55,034 bases of DNA from Nocardioides marmorisolisilvae (GCF_003725775.1 NZ_RJSG01000002.1:2072400-2127433), one strand, 5' to 3'; numbered from the stretch's first letter, positions 7,947 through 17,196 are shown. Program-made: numbers and translations. Notes: a model not told the origin generated them from the sequence alone.

Positions 7947-10900
7947 GTGCACGAGTCCACTGAAGGAAACCCCCTGACGTCTTTCGGAGCCAACGAGTGG
8001 CTCGTCGACGAGATGTACGAGCAGTACCAGAAGGACCCGAACAGCGTGGATCCTGCCTGGTGGGACTTCTTCGCCAGCTACAAGAACGGTGACGGCGCCG
8101 CCGCACCCGCCGCTGCTGCACCGGCGCCCGCCGCCGCTCCTGCGCCCGCCGCACCCGCCGCCGCCCCGGCTGCCCCGGCTGCCCCGGCTGCCCCGGCGGC
8201 TCCGGCCGCCGCGCCGACCCCGGTCGCGACTCCGTCGCCGGCTCCGACCCCGGTCGCGACCCCGTCGCCGGCTCCGACCCCGGCCGCTGCCACCGCTCCC
8301 CCCTCGGCCCCGGCGCCGACGACGACCCCGGTGCCCAAGGAGGCCCCGGCCGCTGCCGCCGCCTCGGCGAGCGACGAGCCGACCTACACGGTGCTGCGCG
8401 GCATCCCGGCCGCGACCGCGAAGAACATGGACATCTCGCTGGCCGTGCCGACCGCGACCAGCGTCCGCAACATCCCGGTCAAGCTGCTCTGGGACAACCG
8501 CATCGTCATCAACAACCACCTCAAGCGCGCCCGCGGTGGCAAGGTCTCGTTCACCCACCTGATCGGCTACGCAATCGTCAAGGCGATCAAGTCGCTGCCG
8601 GAGATGAACAACACCTTCGCCGAGGTCGACGGCAAGCCGAACATGGTCACCCCGGCGCACATCAACCTCGGTCTGGCCATCGACCAGCAGAAGCCCGACG
8701 GCACCCGCCAGCTCGTCGCCCCCTCGATCAAGGGCTGCGAGACGATGGACTTCGCCCAGTTCTGGACGGCGTACGAGGAGATCGTGCGCAAGGCCAAGGA
8801 CAACAAGCTGACCATGGAGGACTACTCCGGGACGACGGTCAGCCTGACCAACGTCGGCGGCCTGGGAACCAACAACTCGGTGCCGCGGCTGATGCAAGGC
8901 CAGGCCGCGATCATCGGGGTCGGCTCGATGGACTACCCGCCGGAGGCACAGGGCGCGTCCGAGGAGACGATCACCCGCAACGCCATCAGCCGGATCATGA
9001 CGATGACGTCGACCTACGACCACCGGGTCATCCAGGGCGCCCAGTCCGGCGAGTTCCTGCGCCAGGTGCACCAGCTGCTGCTCGGCGAGGACGGGTTCTA
9101 CGACGAGATCTTCCGCAGCCTGCGGATCCCCTACGAGCCGATCCACTGGGCCGTGGACGTCTCCACCAACCACGACGAGGACGTCAGCAAGCAGGCCCGG
9201 ATCCTCGAGCTGATCCACGCCTACCGGGTGCGCGGCCACATGATGGCCGACACCGACCCGCTGGAGTACAAGCAGCGCAGCCACCCCGACCTCGAGGTGG
9301 AGTCGCACGGCCTGACCCTGTGGGACCTCGACCGCGAGTTCGCCACCGGCGAGTTCGGCGGCGAGCGCCGGTTCATGAAGCTGCGCAACGTGCTGGGCAT
9401 CCTGCGCGACTCGTACTGCCGCACGGTCGGCATCGAGTACATGCACATCCAGGACCCGGATCAGCGCCGCTGGATCCAGGAGCGGGTGGAGCAGCCGCAC
9501 CAGAAGCCGCCGCGCGAGGAGCAGCTGCGGATCCTGCTGAAGCTGAACCAGGCCGAGGCGTTCGAGACCTTCCTGCAGACCAAGTTCGTCGGCCAGAAGC
9601 GGTTCAGCCTCGAGGGCGGCGAGACCACCGTCCCGGTGATCGACGAGATCTGCGAGGCCGCCGCCGAGGCCGCCCTCGACGAGGTCGCCATCGGCATGGC
9701 CCACCGCGGCCGCCTGAACATGCTGGCCAACATCGTCGGCAAGTCGTACAACCAGATCTTCCGCGAGTTCGAGGGCAACATCGACCCGCGCACGGTCCAG
9801 GGCTCCGGCGACGTGAAGTACCACCTGGGCGCCGAGGGCGAGTTCGTCGCCGGCTCCGGGGACAAGATCAAGGTCTCGATCGCCGCCAACCCGTCGCACC
9901 TCGAGACGGTCGACCCGATCCTGGAGGGCATCGCCCGCGCCAAGCAGGACGTGCTGAACCGTGGCGCCGCCTACCCGGTGCTGCCGCTGCTGATCCACGG
10001 CGACGCGGCATTCGCCGGCCAGGGCGTGGTCGCCGAGACGCTGAACCTCTCCCAGCTGCGCGGCTACCGCACCGGCGGCACGATCCACGTCGTCGTGAAC
10101 AACCAGGTCGGCTTCACCACCTCGCCGGCCAGCTCGCGCTCGTCGTTGTACTGCACCGACGTCGCCCGGATGGTGCAGGCGCCGATCTTCCACGTGAACG
10201 GTGACGACCCGGAGGCGTGCATCCGCGTCGCCCGGCTCGCCTTCGAGTACCGCCAGGCGTTCAACAAGGACGTCGTCATCGACCTGGTCTGCTACCGCCG
10301 CCGTGGTCACAACGAGGGCGACGACCCGTCGTACACGCAGCCGCTGATGTACGACCTGATCGAGCAGAAGCGCTCGGTGCGCAAGCTCTACACCGAGTCC
10401 CTGATCGGCCGCGGCGACATCACCGTCGAGGAGGCCGAGCAAGTGCTGCAGAACTACCAGCAGCAGCTCGAGCGGGTCTTCACCGAGGTGCGCGAAGCCG
10501 ACGCCCGTCCGGACTCCTGGACGACCGTGCCGGACTACCCGGACAAGCTGGCCACCGGCGAGGCGACCACCGCGATCAGCGTCGAGACGATGAAGCGGAT
10601 CTCGGACGCCTACGTCAGTCCGCCGGAGGGCTTCACGGTGCACCCGAAGGTGCTCCCCCAGCTCCAGCGTCGCGCGGCCGCGATCAACGAGGGCCCGATC
10701 GACTGGGGCACCGGCGAGATCCTGGCCTTCGGCTCGCTGCTGATGGAGGGACGCCCGGTCCGGCTGGCCGGCCAGGACTCGCGCCGAGGCACCTTCGTGC
10801 AGCGCTTCGCCACGATCATCGACCGGCGCAACGCCGACGAGTGGACCCCGCTGTCGAACCTGACCGAGGACCAGGCGTCGTTCTTCGTCTACGACTCGCT

Positions 10901-11720
10901 GCTCTCCGAGTACGCCGCGCTCGGCTTCGAGTACGGCTACTCGGTGGCCCGTCCCGACGCGCTGGTGCTGTGGGAGGCGCAGTTCGGTGACTTCGTCAAC
11001 GGCGCCCAGATCGTCACCGACGAGTACATCACCGCCAGCGAGACGAAGTGGGGACAGCAGTCCGGCGTCGTGCTGCTGCTGCCGCACGGCTACGAGGGCC
11101 AGGGCCCGGACCACTCCTCGGCCCGGATCGAGCGGTTCATGCAGATGGCCGCCGACGACGCGTTCGTGGTCGCCCAGCCGTCGACCCCGGCCAGCCACTT
11201 CCACCTGCTGCGCCGGCACGCGCTCGGCGCCGCGCACAAGCCGCTGATCATCTTCACCCCGAAGTCGATGCTGAAGCGCAAGGAGGCGGCCTCGCAGCCC
11301 GAGGCGTTCACCCAGGGCTCGTTCGCACCGGTGATCGGCGACAACGTCGCGGACCCGTCCAAGGTGACCACGGTGCTGCTGTGCAGCGGCCGGATCACCT
11401 GGGACCTGGTGGTCGAGCGCGCCAAGCGCCAGGGCGAGGACCCGACGACCGCGATCGTCCGGATCGAGCAGCTCTACCCGGAGCCGGCCGAGGAGCTGCG
11501 TGCCGAGCTGAGCCGCTTCCCGAACCTGCGCAGCGTGCGGTGGGTCCAGGACGAGCCGGCCAACATGGGCCCGGCTCCGCACTTCCGCCTGAACCTGTTC
11601 GACCGGCTCGACCAGGAGGTCGCGGTGATCTCCCGGGCAGCGTCGTCCTCGCCGTCGGTCGGCCAGCACTCGCGGCACGTTGACGAGCAGAAGTCGCTCC
11701 TGGACCAGGCGTTCGCCTGA
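7947..11720 (+). CDS. kgd: Multifunctional 2-oxoglutarate decarboxylase/dehydrogenase E1-E2 fusion
   Basis: This 1257-residue protein is the actinobacterial fused E1o/E2o enzyme (SucA/OdhA/Kgd) feeding 2-oxoglutarate into the TCA cycle. It has a short N-terminal helix ([15 protein letters not shown]), a long Ala/Pro linker, an E2-type acyltransferase core with the [14 protein letters not shown] motif, then the thiamine-diphosphate E1 domains ([11 protein letters not shown], later [10 protein letters not shown] and [16 protein letters not shown]) and a C-terminal domain. There is no lipoyl domain, as is usual for the family. The GTG at 7947 puts the conserved N-terminus 12 residues in; GGAAGAGG lies about 12 nt upstream, slightly far. 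Confidence 0.96.
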   Translation: MHESTEGNPLTSFGANEWLVDEMYEQYQKDPNSVDPAWWDFFASYKNGDGAAAPAAAAPAPAAAPAPAAPAAAPAAPAAPAAPAAPAAAPTPVATPSPAPTPVATPSPAPTPAAATAPPSAPAPTTTPVPKEAPAAAAASASDEPTYTVLRGIPAATAKNMDISLAVPTATSVRNIPVKLLWDNRIVINNHLKRARGGKVSFTHLIGYAIVKAIKSLPEMNNTFAEVDGKPNMVTPAHINLGLAIDQQKPDGTRQLVAPSIKGCETMDFAQFWTAYEEIVRKAKDNKLTMEDYSGTTVSLTNVGGLGTNNSVPRLMQGQAAIIGVGSMDYPPEAQGASEETITRNAISRIMTMTSTYDHRVIQGAQSGEFLRQVHQLLLGEDGFYDEIFRSLRIPYEPIHWAVDVSTNHDEDVSKQARILELIHAYRVRGHMMADTDPLEYKQRSHPDLEVESHGLTLWDLDREFATGEFGGERRFMKLRNVLGILRDSYCRTVGIEYMHIQDPDQRRWIQERVEQPHQKPPREEQLRILLKLNQAEAFETFLQTKFVGQKRFSLEGGETTVPVIDEICEAAAEAALDEVAIGMAHRGRLNMLANIVGKSYNQIFREFEGNIDPRTVQGSGDVKYHLGAEGEFVAGSGDKIKVSIAANPSHLETVDPILEGIARAKQDVLNRGAAYPVLPLLIHGDAAFAGQGVVAETLNLSQLRGYRTGGTIHVVVNNQVGFTTSPASSRSSLYCTDVARMVQAPIFHVNGDDPEACIRVARLAFEYRQAFNKDVVIDLVCYRRRGHNEGDDPSYTQPLMYDLIEQKRSVRKLYTESLIGRGDITVEEAEQVLQNYQQQLERVFTEVREADARPDSWTTVPDYPDKLATGEATTAISVETMKRISDAYVSPPEGFTVHPKVLPQLQRRAAAINEGPIDWGTGEILAFGSLLMEGRPVRLAGQDSRRGTFVQRFATIIDRRNADEWTPLSNLTEDQASFFVYDSLLSEYAALGFEYGYSVARPDALVLWEAQFGDFVNGAQIVTDEYITASETKWGQQSGVVLLLPHGYEGQGPDHSSARIERFMQMAADDAFVVAQPSTPASHFHLLRRHALGAAHKPLIIFTPKSMLKRKEAASQPEAFTQGSFAPVIGDNVADPSKVTTVLLCSGRITWDLVVERAKRQGEDPTTAIVRIEQLYPEPAEELRAELSRFPNLRSVRWVQDEPANMGPAPHFRLNLFDRLDQEVAVISRAASSSPSVGQHSRHVDEQKSLLDQAFA
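8221..8280 (+). repeat. Two tandem 30-bp units inside the kgd linker
   Basis: Positions 8221-8250 and 8251-8280 are the same 30-bp unit with one T/C difference. They encode the ten-residue repeat [11 protein letters not shown] shorter 9-bp unit encoding Ala-Pro-Ala runs just before it (about 8165-8200). This is slippage-prone DNA in an unstructured linker. Confidence 0.85.
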
Positions 11721-11727
11721 CCCGCTG

Positions 11728-11907
11728 ATGTACTTCACCGACCGCGGGATCGAGGAGCTCGAGAAGCGCCGGGGTGACGACGAGGTCACCCTGGCCTGGC
11801 TCGCCGACCAGCTGCGGACCTACGTCGACGTGCACCCGGACGACGAGAACGCGATCGAGCGCTTCGCCACCTGGCTGGCCCGGATCGATGACCCGGACGA
11901 CGACTAG
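11728..11907 (+). CDS. DUF6104 family protein
   Basis: This 59-residue acidic protein starts MYFTDRGIEELEKRRGDDE, the DUF6104 signature, and ends with a run of Asp residues after ATWLARIDD. The family is actinobacterial, of unknown function, and I recall it next to kgd in relatives. The chosen ATG at 11728 begins at the conserved Met-Tyr-Phe; the longer open frame overlaps the end of kgd and is rejected. It lies 7 bp after kgd, so it is probably cotranscribed. Its TAG stop shares the four bases CTAG with the stop of the convergent gene. Confidence 0.85.
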   Translation: MYFTDRGIEELEKRRGDDEVTLAWLADQLRTYVDVHPDDENAIERFATWLARIDDPDDD

Positions 11908-12842
11908 AAACCTCCGGCCTCCGCGTGCGCGGTGCTGCCGAGGAACCAGTCGCGCTCGGCGACCCAGCTGCCGCCCTCGCGGCGCAGCAGCTTGATCGAG
12001 GCCTGTGCGCGCTCGGAGTTGCGACAGACCAGCATCCGGCCGTCCGGGTCCAGGTAGCTGACGTCCAGGGTCTGGTCCTCCGGCAACCGGACGTCGATCT
12101 CGAGGCGACGACCACCACCCAGACGGCCCTTCACGGTCCAGCCGTCGCGGTGCAGCCGCGTGCGCTGGCCGAGCGCCGCGACGAGCGGGTCACCCGGCCG
12201 GTCCGGTTCGCCGTTGAGCCGCAGCTGCACCTGGGCCAGCGCCGGCAACCGGCGCAGGCCGGCGCGCTTGGAGATCGCGGTGACCACCTCGCACACCTCG
12301 CCGTCGCCGAGGTCGGCGTGCAGCCACCCCCAGCGCAACCCGTTGCCGTGGCCGTAGATGCGGGCATTGGCACCGACCGCACCGTCGAGCACCAGCTCGT
12401 CCTCACCGATCCGCACCGTGCCGTTGAACCGGGCCTGCGGCTCGGGCACGACCTGCGCGGCGGGCAGCAGCTCCTGGTGCCAGGCCCAGGACGGGAACGT
12501 GAACATCGGCGGACCGGCACTCACCGTGCGCAGGTCCCACCGCACCGCGCCGGCGGTGCCGCTCAACCGGTCAGCGACGTGCTCGACCGCGCCCGCAGTG
12601 AACCCGCTCGCGGGCGTGGCCCAGGGGTGCGGTCCGAACCGCTCGAGCACGGGTGCACGGTCGGGCCGGAAGACCGCGATCCAGCCGTGCCCGTACGGCG
12701 CGCGGTCGTCGCTCGGCACCACCAGCTCGTGGTGCACCCAGATCCCGGTCCCGGTGCTCGGGTCGGTCAGCGTCGAGTACCAGACCTCCAGGCGACCGCG
12801 CTGCCCGCGCCAGCGACTGGCGGCGAGGTCAGCGTCAGGCAC
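11904..12842 (-). CDS. Conserved protein of unknown function, lipocalin/AttH-like
   Basis: The 312-residue product is beta-rich with no signal peptide or membrane segment. Stretches such as GIWVHHELVVPSDD, AYGNGWIAVF-like sequence, and GLRWGWLHADLGDGE recall the CrtC/AttH-type lipocalin-fold proteins, in which a ligand sits between two barrels. I cannot assign it firmly. The GTG start at 12842 overlaps the end of the upstream TetR gene by 8 bp, so the two are translationally coupled. A role linked to the TetR's ligand, for example binding or modifying a hydrophobic compound, is inference. Confidence 0.6.
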   Translation of the reverse strand: MPDADLAASRWRGQRGRLEVWYSTLTDPSTGTGIWVHHELVVPSDDRAPYGHGWIAVFRPDRAPVLERFGPHPWATPASGFTAGAVEHVADRLSGTAGAVRWDLRTVSAGPPMFTFPSWAWHQELLPAAQVVPEPQARFNGTVRIGEDELVLDGAVGANARIYGHGNGLRWGWLHADLGDGEVCEVVTAISKRAGLRRLPALAQVQLRLNGEPDRPGDPLVAALGQRTRLHRDGWTVKGRLGGGRRLEIDVRLPEDQTLDVSYLDPDGRMLVCRNSERAQASIKLLRREGGSWVAERDWFLGSTAHAEAGGF

Positions 12843-13536
12843 GGCGCGCCACCTTCGCCGGCGCCAGGGCCGGGCTGTACATCGCATCGATCGCCTCGAT
12901 CGCGAGCGCCTCGACCTCGTCGAGCTCGGTCAGGTTGCCCTCGTTGAGCACGTAGGCGATCCGCAGGTCGAGCCCGGAGATCAGCAGGCCGATCCGCCCG
13001 AGGCTCACGTCCGGCATCCGCGGGTCGACGCGGCGCACCGCGTCGGCCAGCGCGCGCACGTGGTCGGCGAACCGGTCGTTGCCCGCGCGACGTGCCTGGA
13101 GCACCGCGGCTCCGGCGGAGCCCAGCTCGACGTAGGTGGCCCGGGCGACCGCGGGACGTCGGCGGATGTCGTCGAAGACCGACCGGACCCCGGAGACCAG
13201 GCCGGCGTGCCAGCCTTCCTCGGCAGCAGCCAGGGCGGCATCAGCCATCCGCGCCAGGCTTGCCGTCACGGTCGCCTGGTAAGCCGCGACCAGGCACTCG
13301 TCCTTGCCGTCGAAGTTCTCGTAGAAGGTCGAGCGGGAGACCCCGGCCGCCGCGACAATGTCCCGGACGCTCGCGCCGGCGTATCCCTGGCCGGCCACGA
13401 CCAGCGCCGCGGCGACGAGCAACCGGCCCCGCTGGGTGGCACTCGAGCGGGTCAGGAAGTCCTCGGCGGACAGGCCGAACGCCTCGCCGTTGGCGATCAG
13501 CGTGGCCAGGTCGATCGACACAGCTCCGGTCTCCAC
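12835..13536 (-). CDS. TetR family transcriptional regulator
   Basis: The roughly 233-residue protein has an N-terminal TetR DNA-binding domain after a ~35-residue extension: RGRLLVAAALVVAGQGYAG, then SVRDIVAAAGVSRSTFYENF and the DECLVAAY turn. The C-terminal ligand-binding domain is all-helical. The start is uncertain: GTG at 13536 is chosen, but GTG at 13521 has GGAG close to it. The gene diverges from the secreted/DUF5987/GMC operon; inverted repeats lie between them. It is therefore the likely repressor of that operon, of itself, and of the coupled downstream gene. Confidence 0.88.
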   Translation of the reverse strand: METGAVSIDLATLIANGEAFGLSAEDFLTRSSATQRGRLLVAAALVVAGQGYAGASVRDIVAAAGVSRSTFYENFDGKDECLVAAYQATVTASLARMADAALAAAEEGWHAGLVSGVRSVFDDIRRRPAVARATYVELGSAGAAVLQARRAGNDRFADHVRALADAVRRVDPRMPDVSLGRIGLLISGLDLRIAYVLNEGNLTELDEVEALAIEAIDAMYSPALAPAKVARRA

Positions 13537-13555
13537 GGCGCTGAGTGTACTCGTC

Positions 13556-13600
13556 AGGACTCTTGAAGTCCTCCCGGGTATGTTGAATACTCGTCGGGTA
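13556..13600. promoter_or_regulatory. Candidate TetR operators in the divergent intergenic region
   Basis: Two inverted repeats lie between the TetR gene and the secreted-protein operon. AGGACT-N5-AGTCCT (13556-13572) is perfect. TACTCGTCGGGTA (13588-13600) is a 13-bp near-palindrome with one mismatch. TACTCGTC occurs again at 13549, giving a direct repeat 39 bp apart. This spacing and placement suit a repressor that controls both directions. Confidence 0.5.
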
Positions 13601-13631
13601 CAGAGTGCTCTCACCCTCCCGAGGAGCCGCC

Positions 13632-14201
13632 ATGCGTCGTCCTGCCCTGATCGTCGCCGCCCTGCTGCTGGCGGCTGGCCTCACGCCGTCGGCCGCGGAC
13701 GCGGAAGGCACCGGTCTGGTCCCGTACTACGCGCCCCCGTTCGCGGACTCCTGCACCGTGCACGCCTTCGGCGAGGGTGAGATCCCGAACCTCACCGCGC
13801 TGCCCGACGACCCGCTGTGCGTCGACTACGCCAAGCGGAACATCACCGTCTCCAACGGCGGCGCGATCGCGTTCCTGCTCGCCGAGCCCGCCCGGTTCGC
13901 ACTGGCCGGGACCAAGTGCCGGTACTGGCAGCAGGACCACTGGAGCGTGCAGCTCGCCCCGGGGATGACGCCGATCATCCGCTGGGACGGCTCCTACTGG
14001 TGGGACCTGGGCACCGGCCAGATCGCGGCGCGACTCAGCGGCCTCACGATCGCTGGTCAACCGGCCACCATCGCCCGCGCGGCCGCGTACATCGCGCCGT
14101 ACAGCCCGGCGCTGGCGGCGTACTTCCTGCGCTACGGCACCGGCGGGGACGGCGGTGCCCTCAATCTCGGCCTGCCGCTGAACCCGCTGTGCCCCCGCTG
14201 A
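13632..14201 (+). CDS. Secreted protein of unknown function, first gene of the GMC cluster
   Basis: The 189-residue protein has a signal peptide (MRRPALIVAALLLAAGLT, cleavage after ADA near residue 27). The mature part has three cysteines, tryptophan-rich stretches (KCRYWQQDHWS, WDGSYWWDLG), and no heme-binding CXXCH, so it is not a cytochrome. I recognise no family. GAGGAG lies about 5 nt before the ATG. It is followed after 10 bp by the DUF5987 gene and is clearly cotranscribed with it and the GMC oxidoreductase. It could be an accessory, chaperone or electron-transfer partner of the flavoenzyme, but that is only inferred. Confidence 0.7.
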   Translation: MRRPALIVAALLLAAGLTPSAADAEGTGLVPYYAPPFADSCTVHAFGEGEIPNLTALPDDPLCVDYAKRNITVSNGGAIAFLLAEPARFALAGTKCRYWQQDHWSVQLAPGMTPIIRWDGSYWWDLGTGQIAARLSGLTIAGQPATIARAAAYIAPYSPALAAYFLRYGTGGDGGALNLGLPLNPLCPR

Positions 14202-14211
14202 GGCGGCGCCC

Positions 14212-14853
14212 GTGATCCCGACACTCTCCCGCCGGCGGCTGCTGCAGACGGCTGCGGCTGCGGTGGCGGTGCTCCCCCTCGTCACCCCGGACTCCGCGTA
14301 CGCCGGCACCAGCATCCAGCGCGACACCCTGGAAGCCTTCGCCGACACCGTCGTCCCGGGTGCGAAGCGCTTCGCCGGTGACCGCATCGTCGCCGGCGCC
14401 ACCGCCGGACCGGGTGCCGTCGACGCCGGCGCCTGGCTGCTCTACAACGACCCGGACGTCGGCCTCGCGGTGGCGATCCCGGGCCTGGTCGCTGCGATCA
14501 ACGCCGAGGCAGCCGCCTACGCGCTGACCCACCGGACCCTCCTCGACGTCCGGGTGCCGCCCTTCGTCGCGCTCGACTTCGACGCCCGGACCGCGGTCGT
14601 CGGGCAGCTCCTGCGCGGTAGCGGCGTGGTGCAGCTGCTCTGGTACGCCGTCGCCGCGATGGCGATGCTCGCCTTCCACACGGCCGGCCACCTGGACACC
14701 GCAGCCGCGGTCCGCGCCGGACACCCGGGCCTGGCCTGGCTCGGCTTCCCGCTCCCCGACCCGGACGGGATCTGGCGCTTCCCGGACTTCAGCTACCGCC
14801 AGGAGCTGGCGGCGCTGCACCCGCTCACCACGAACACCGGGAACCCGGCATGA
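14212..14853 (+). CDS. Tat-exported DUF5987 protein, probable small partner of the GMC oxidoreductase
   Basis: The 213-residue protein starts at a GTG and opens with a twin-arginine signal (SRRRLLQTAAAAVAVLPL), cleaved near AYA. The mature part has the DUF5987 pattern, starting LEAFADTVVPGAKRFAGD. That resembles gluconate 2-dehydrogenase subunit 3-like proteins, small Tat-carrying partners of GMC flavoproteins. The ATGA overlap with the next gene shows translational coupling. The likely role is to bind the folded flavoenzyme and carry it across the membrane. The family has no established biochemistry that I know of. Confidence 0.75.
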   Translation: MIPTLSRRRLLQTAAAAVAVLPLVTPDSAYAGTSIQRDTLEAFADTVVPGAKRFAGDRIVAGATAGPGAVDAGAWLLYNDPDVGLAVAIPGLVAAINAEAAAYALTHRTLLDVRVPPFVALDFDARTAVVGQLLRGSGVVQLLWYAVAAMAMLAFHTAGHLDTAAAVRAGHPGLAWLGFPLPDPDGIWRFPDFSYRQELAALHPLTTNTGNPA

Positions 14854-16448
14854 GCGCGATCTGCGAGCGCACCGACGTCCTGGTCATCGGCACCGGCTTC
14901 GGCGGGGCGATCCCGGCGTACAACCTCGCCGCGGGCGGGGCCAAGGTGATCATGCTCGAGCGCGGTCCGGAGCTCGGCGCCGCGGACTTCACCCAGAGCC
15001 TGGAGATCGGCGGCTACACCCGGATCGTCGACCTGATCCAGGGCAACGGGATCCAGGTCGTCGCCGGCAACTGCGTCGGCGGTTCCAGCGTCGTGTACTT
15101 CGCCGCCTCGCTGCGCGCGCCTTCGTTCGTCTTCGAGCGCCGCGGTTCGGCCGGTCGTCGGCTCTGGCCGAGCGGGCTCACCCGAAGCGCCCTGGACCCC
15201 TGGTACGACCGCGTCGAGGCGACCATCCCGGTCGCCCAGCAGTCCTGGGACGACGTCCCGTACGCCGGTGGCGTGTGGGCAGCGGCCTGCGCCAACGCCG
15301 GGCACACCTGCAACCCGGTCCCGCTCGCCGTGGACCTGGAGCACTGCACGAACTGCAACTGGATGCTCAACGGCTGCCGGTTCGACGCCAAGCGCTCCAT
15401 GCTGCTGAACTACCTGCCGGCAGCGCGGGCGCACGGCGCCCAGGTCCGGCCGCTGCACGAGGTGCAGAGCATCGCGAAGTCGCTGACGCCCGGCTACCGG
15501 TACCGGGTCGACTACACGGTCGTGGACGCGAGCGACTACCGGATCCCGGCCGGCGCCGGCTCGATCGAGGCCAAGGTCGTCATCGTCGCTGCCGGCACGA
15601 TGGGCACCCCGGTGATCCTCAAGCGCTCCGGCCTCGGGCTCGGCTCGGTGCCCTCGGCCGTCGGGAAGTACTTCTCCCCCAACGGCGACCGGGTCTCGAT
15701 GGCGGTGCTCGACGAGGGCGCCGTGGGGAACGTCCTCGGACTCGAGCGCGCACCGGGCACGGCGTACGAGGCCTTCCCGATCGGCAAGCCGATCGGCTCG
15801 ATGTCCTACGACTACCTCGACCCGGCCCGGCCCGAGTTCGAGCGCTTCGGGCTCCAGCAGATCTACTTCCCCGCGATCACCAACCTGCTCCCCGAGGACG
15901 GCACCCCGGCTGCCCCGGACTGGTACGGCGTGGACAAGAAGCTGCTCTCCCAGCGCTGGCGCTCCTGGTTGACCCTGCTGGCGATGACCGAGGACGACAA
16001 CGAGGGCCAGTGGGGCGTGCTCCCGCCGACCGGAAACTTCCTCCGGGTGGCCTCCTCGGCCGTGGTGAGCTCACTGACCTACCAGCCGAACGCGAACACC
16101 CGCCGGGGTTTCGCCGCATCGGACGCCGCACTGCGCTCGATCATCGAGAAGGACGGCATCGGCAAGCACCTGGACTGGGTCGGCGGGCAGCCGGTGCTCT
16201 CGGCGCACCCGCTGGCCTCCTGCCGGTTGGGCGACGACCCCGCGACCTCCGCACTCGGCCCGGACCACCAGCTGCGCGGGCACGCCGGACTGTTCGTCAC
16301 CGACGGCAGCGCGGTCCCGACCTCGCTGACGGTGAACCCCTCGTTGACCATCGCCGCGCTCGCCGAACGGGCCTCACCCGGCATCGCTCGCTTCGCCCGC
16401 AGCCTCGGGCTGGACGTGGCCGCGAGCGTGCCGCCTCCCGGCGGCTGA
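14850..16448 (+). CDS. GMC family FAD-dependent oxidoreductase
   Basis: The 532-residue protein has the N-terminal dinucleotide fold (VLVIGTGFGGAIPAYNLAAGG with Glu in LERG), the cysteine-containing signature CTNCNWMLNGC near residue 170, and the C-terminal GMC active-site region SAHPLASCRLG with GLFVTDGSAVPTS and VNPSLTI. It belongs to the cholesterol-oxidase-like GMC branch and should oxidise a primary or secondary alcohol, possibly a steroid, sugar or long-chain alcohol. It has no signal peptide of its own. The start overlaps the DUF5987 stop by ATGA. Export on the Tat signal of its neighbour is inferred. Confidence 0.88.
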   Translation: MSAICERTDVLVIGTGFGGAIPAYNLAAGGAKVIMLERGPELGAADFTQSLEIGGYTRIVDLIQGNGIQVVAGNCVGGSSVVYFAASLRAPSFVFERRGSAGRRLWPSGLTRSALDPWYDRVEATIPVAQQSWDDVPYAGGVWAAACANAGHTCNPVPLAVDLEHCTNCNWMLNGCRFDAKRSMLLNYLPAARAHGAQVRPLHEVQSIAKSLTPGYRYRVDYTVVDASDYRIPAGAGSIEAKVVIVAAGTMGTPVILKRSGLGLGSVPSAVGKYFSPNGDRVSMAVLDEGAVGNVLGLERAPGTAYEAFPIGKPIGSMSYDYLDPARPEFERFGLQQIYFPAITNLLPEDGTPAAPDWYGVDKKLLSQRWRSWLTLLAMTEDDNEGQWGVLPPTGNFLRVASSAVVSSLTYQPNANTRRGFAASDAALRSIIEKDGIGKHLDWVGGQPVLSAHPLASCRLGDDPATSALGPDHQLRGHAGLFVTDGSAVPTSLTVNPSLTIAALAERASPGIARFARSLGLDVAASVPPPGG

Positions 16449-16458
16449 GCGTGACCCA

Positions 16459-16494
16459 TCTGACAGACTCGACTGTCAGAACATGTTCTAGTAT
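16459..16494 (+). promoter_or_regulatory. Double palindrome overlapping a leaderless promoter
   Basis: TCTGACAG-N6-CTGTCAGA (16459-16480) is a perfect 8-bp inverted repeat. It overlaps AGAACATGTTCT (16478-16489), a perfect 12-bp palindrome. The -10 TAGTAT (16489-16494) ends 6 nt before the ATG at 16501. The second palindrome fits the mycobacterial KstR consensus TNNAACNNGTTNNA except for the first base (C for T). Confidence 0.65.
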
Positions 16495-16500
16495 TTCGCC

Positions 16501-17139
16501 ATGACCGCCGTTCAGTGGATCAACGCTCCGCACGCGACCGACGTGACCTACCCCGCCGCCCCCTGGCACATGACCGGCCAGCTGTGGCTGTCGCTGTTCA
16601 AGGTGAACGCCGGCGACCACCCCGACCGCGAGCCGGGTGTCTACGGCGCCGCGCTGGTGAAGTACCAGGAGCCCAGCCCGCTCACCTACGGCGAGCTGCT
16701 CGTCGCCCGGATGGTCACAGCGCCGAATACAGGCAAGGCCGTCAACATCACCGACATCTGGGTGGACTCGATCCAGTCCGTCCACGGCGGCCGTGACCTG
16801 TGGGCGATCCCGAAGGACCTCTGCGACTTCGGCTTCACCTCGACGACCAGCGGGCCGCTGAGCCGGACGCTGTGGACCGCCGAGCTCGACGGCGTCCCGA
16901 TCGTGACGGCGTCGTTCAGCGACGTCTCGAAGCTGGCCCCGCGACTGCCGTTCAAGGGCGACACGTACCAGCAGCGCGCGGACGGCGAGGAGGTCCGCGC
17001 CTCGCTGACCGGCTCGTCGAAGGCGGCCCCGTGCCGGGGACGCTGGGACTTCAACCCCGACGGCGCCCTGGGATGGCTGGCCGGCAAGCGGTCGATCGCC
17101 TCGTTCCGCCAGGCCGACTTCCGGATGTCGTTCGGATGA
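16501..17139 (+). CDS. Acetoacetate decarboxylase-fold protein
   Basis: The 212-residue protein resembles the acetoacetate decarboxylase (ADC)-like superfamily: an N-terminal APWHMTGQLW segment, central YGELLVARMV strand, WVDS, and DLWAIPKDLCDFGF containing the lysine in the position where ADC has its Schiff-base lysine. Many family members are not true decarboxylases and act as hydratase/aldolase or unknown enzymes. No signal peptide. It lies 52 bp after the GMC gene but has its own promoter with two palindromes, so it is separately regulated. A good bidirectional terminator follows. Confidence 0.72.
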   Translation: MTAVQWINAPHATDVTYPAAPWHMTGQLWLSLFKVNAGDHPDREPGVYGAALVKYQEPSPLTYGELLVARMVTAPNTGKAVNITDIWVDSIQSVHGGRDLWAIPKDLCDFGFTSTTSGPLSRTLWTAELDGVPIVTASFSDVSKLAPRLPFKGDTYQQRADGEEVRASLTGSSKAAPCRGRWDFNPDGALGWLAGKRSIASFRQADFRMSFG

Positions 17140-17145
17140 CGACGT

Positions 17146-17185
17146 CGAAACGCCCCCACCGCTGAAGAGCGGTGGGGGCGTTTCG
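17146..17185. terminator. Bidirectional hairpin terminator
   Basis: The arms at 17146-17163 and 17168-17185 form a perfect 18-bp stem with a GAAG loop: CGAAACGCCCCCACCGCT pairs with its complement. The stem starts with AAA and ends with TTT, so it can act on both strands. It serves the ADC-fold gene and the convergent small protein gene. Confidence 0.92.
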
Positions 17186-17196
17186 CTTGTTCTGGG

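Noticed and set aside
7887-11789. 1300-codon open frame antisense to kgd
   Set aside because: Very high GC makes the complementary frame stop-free; its translation is repetitive Arg/Val/Asp/Gly-rich and matches no domain, while kgd on the other strand is unambiguous.
16478-16489. AGAACATGTTCT considered as a LexA box
   Set aside because: The spacer between GAAC and GTTC is 2, not 4, and the flanking C/G are missing; a KstR-type reading fits better.
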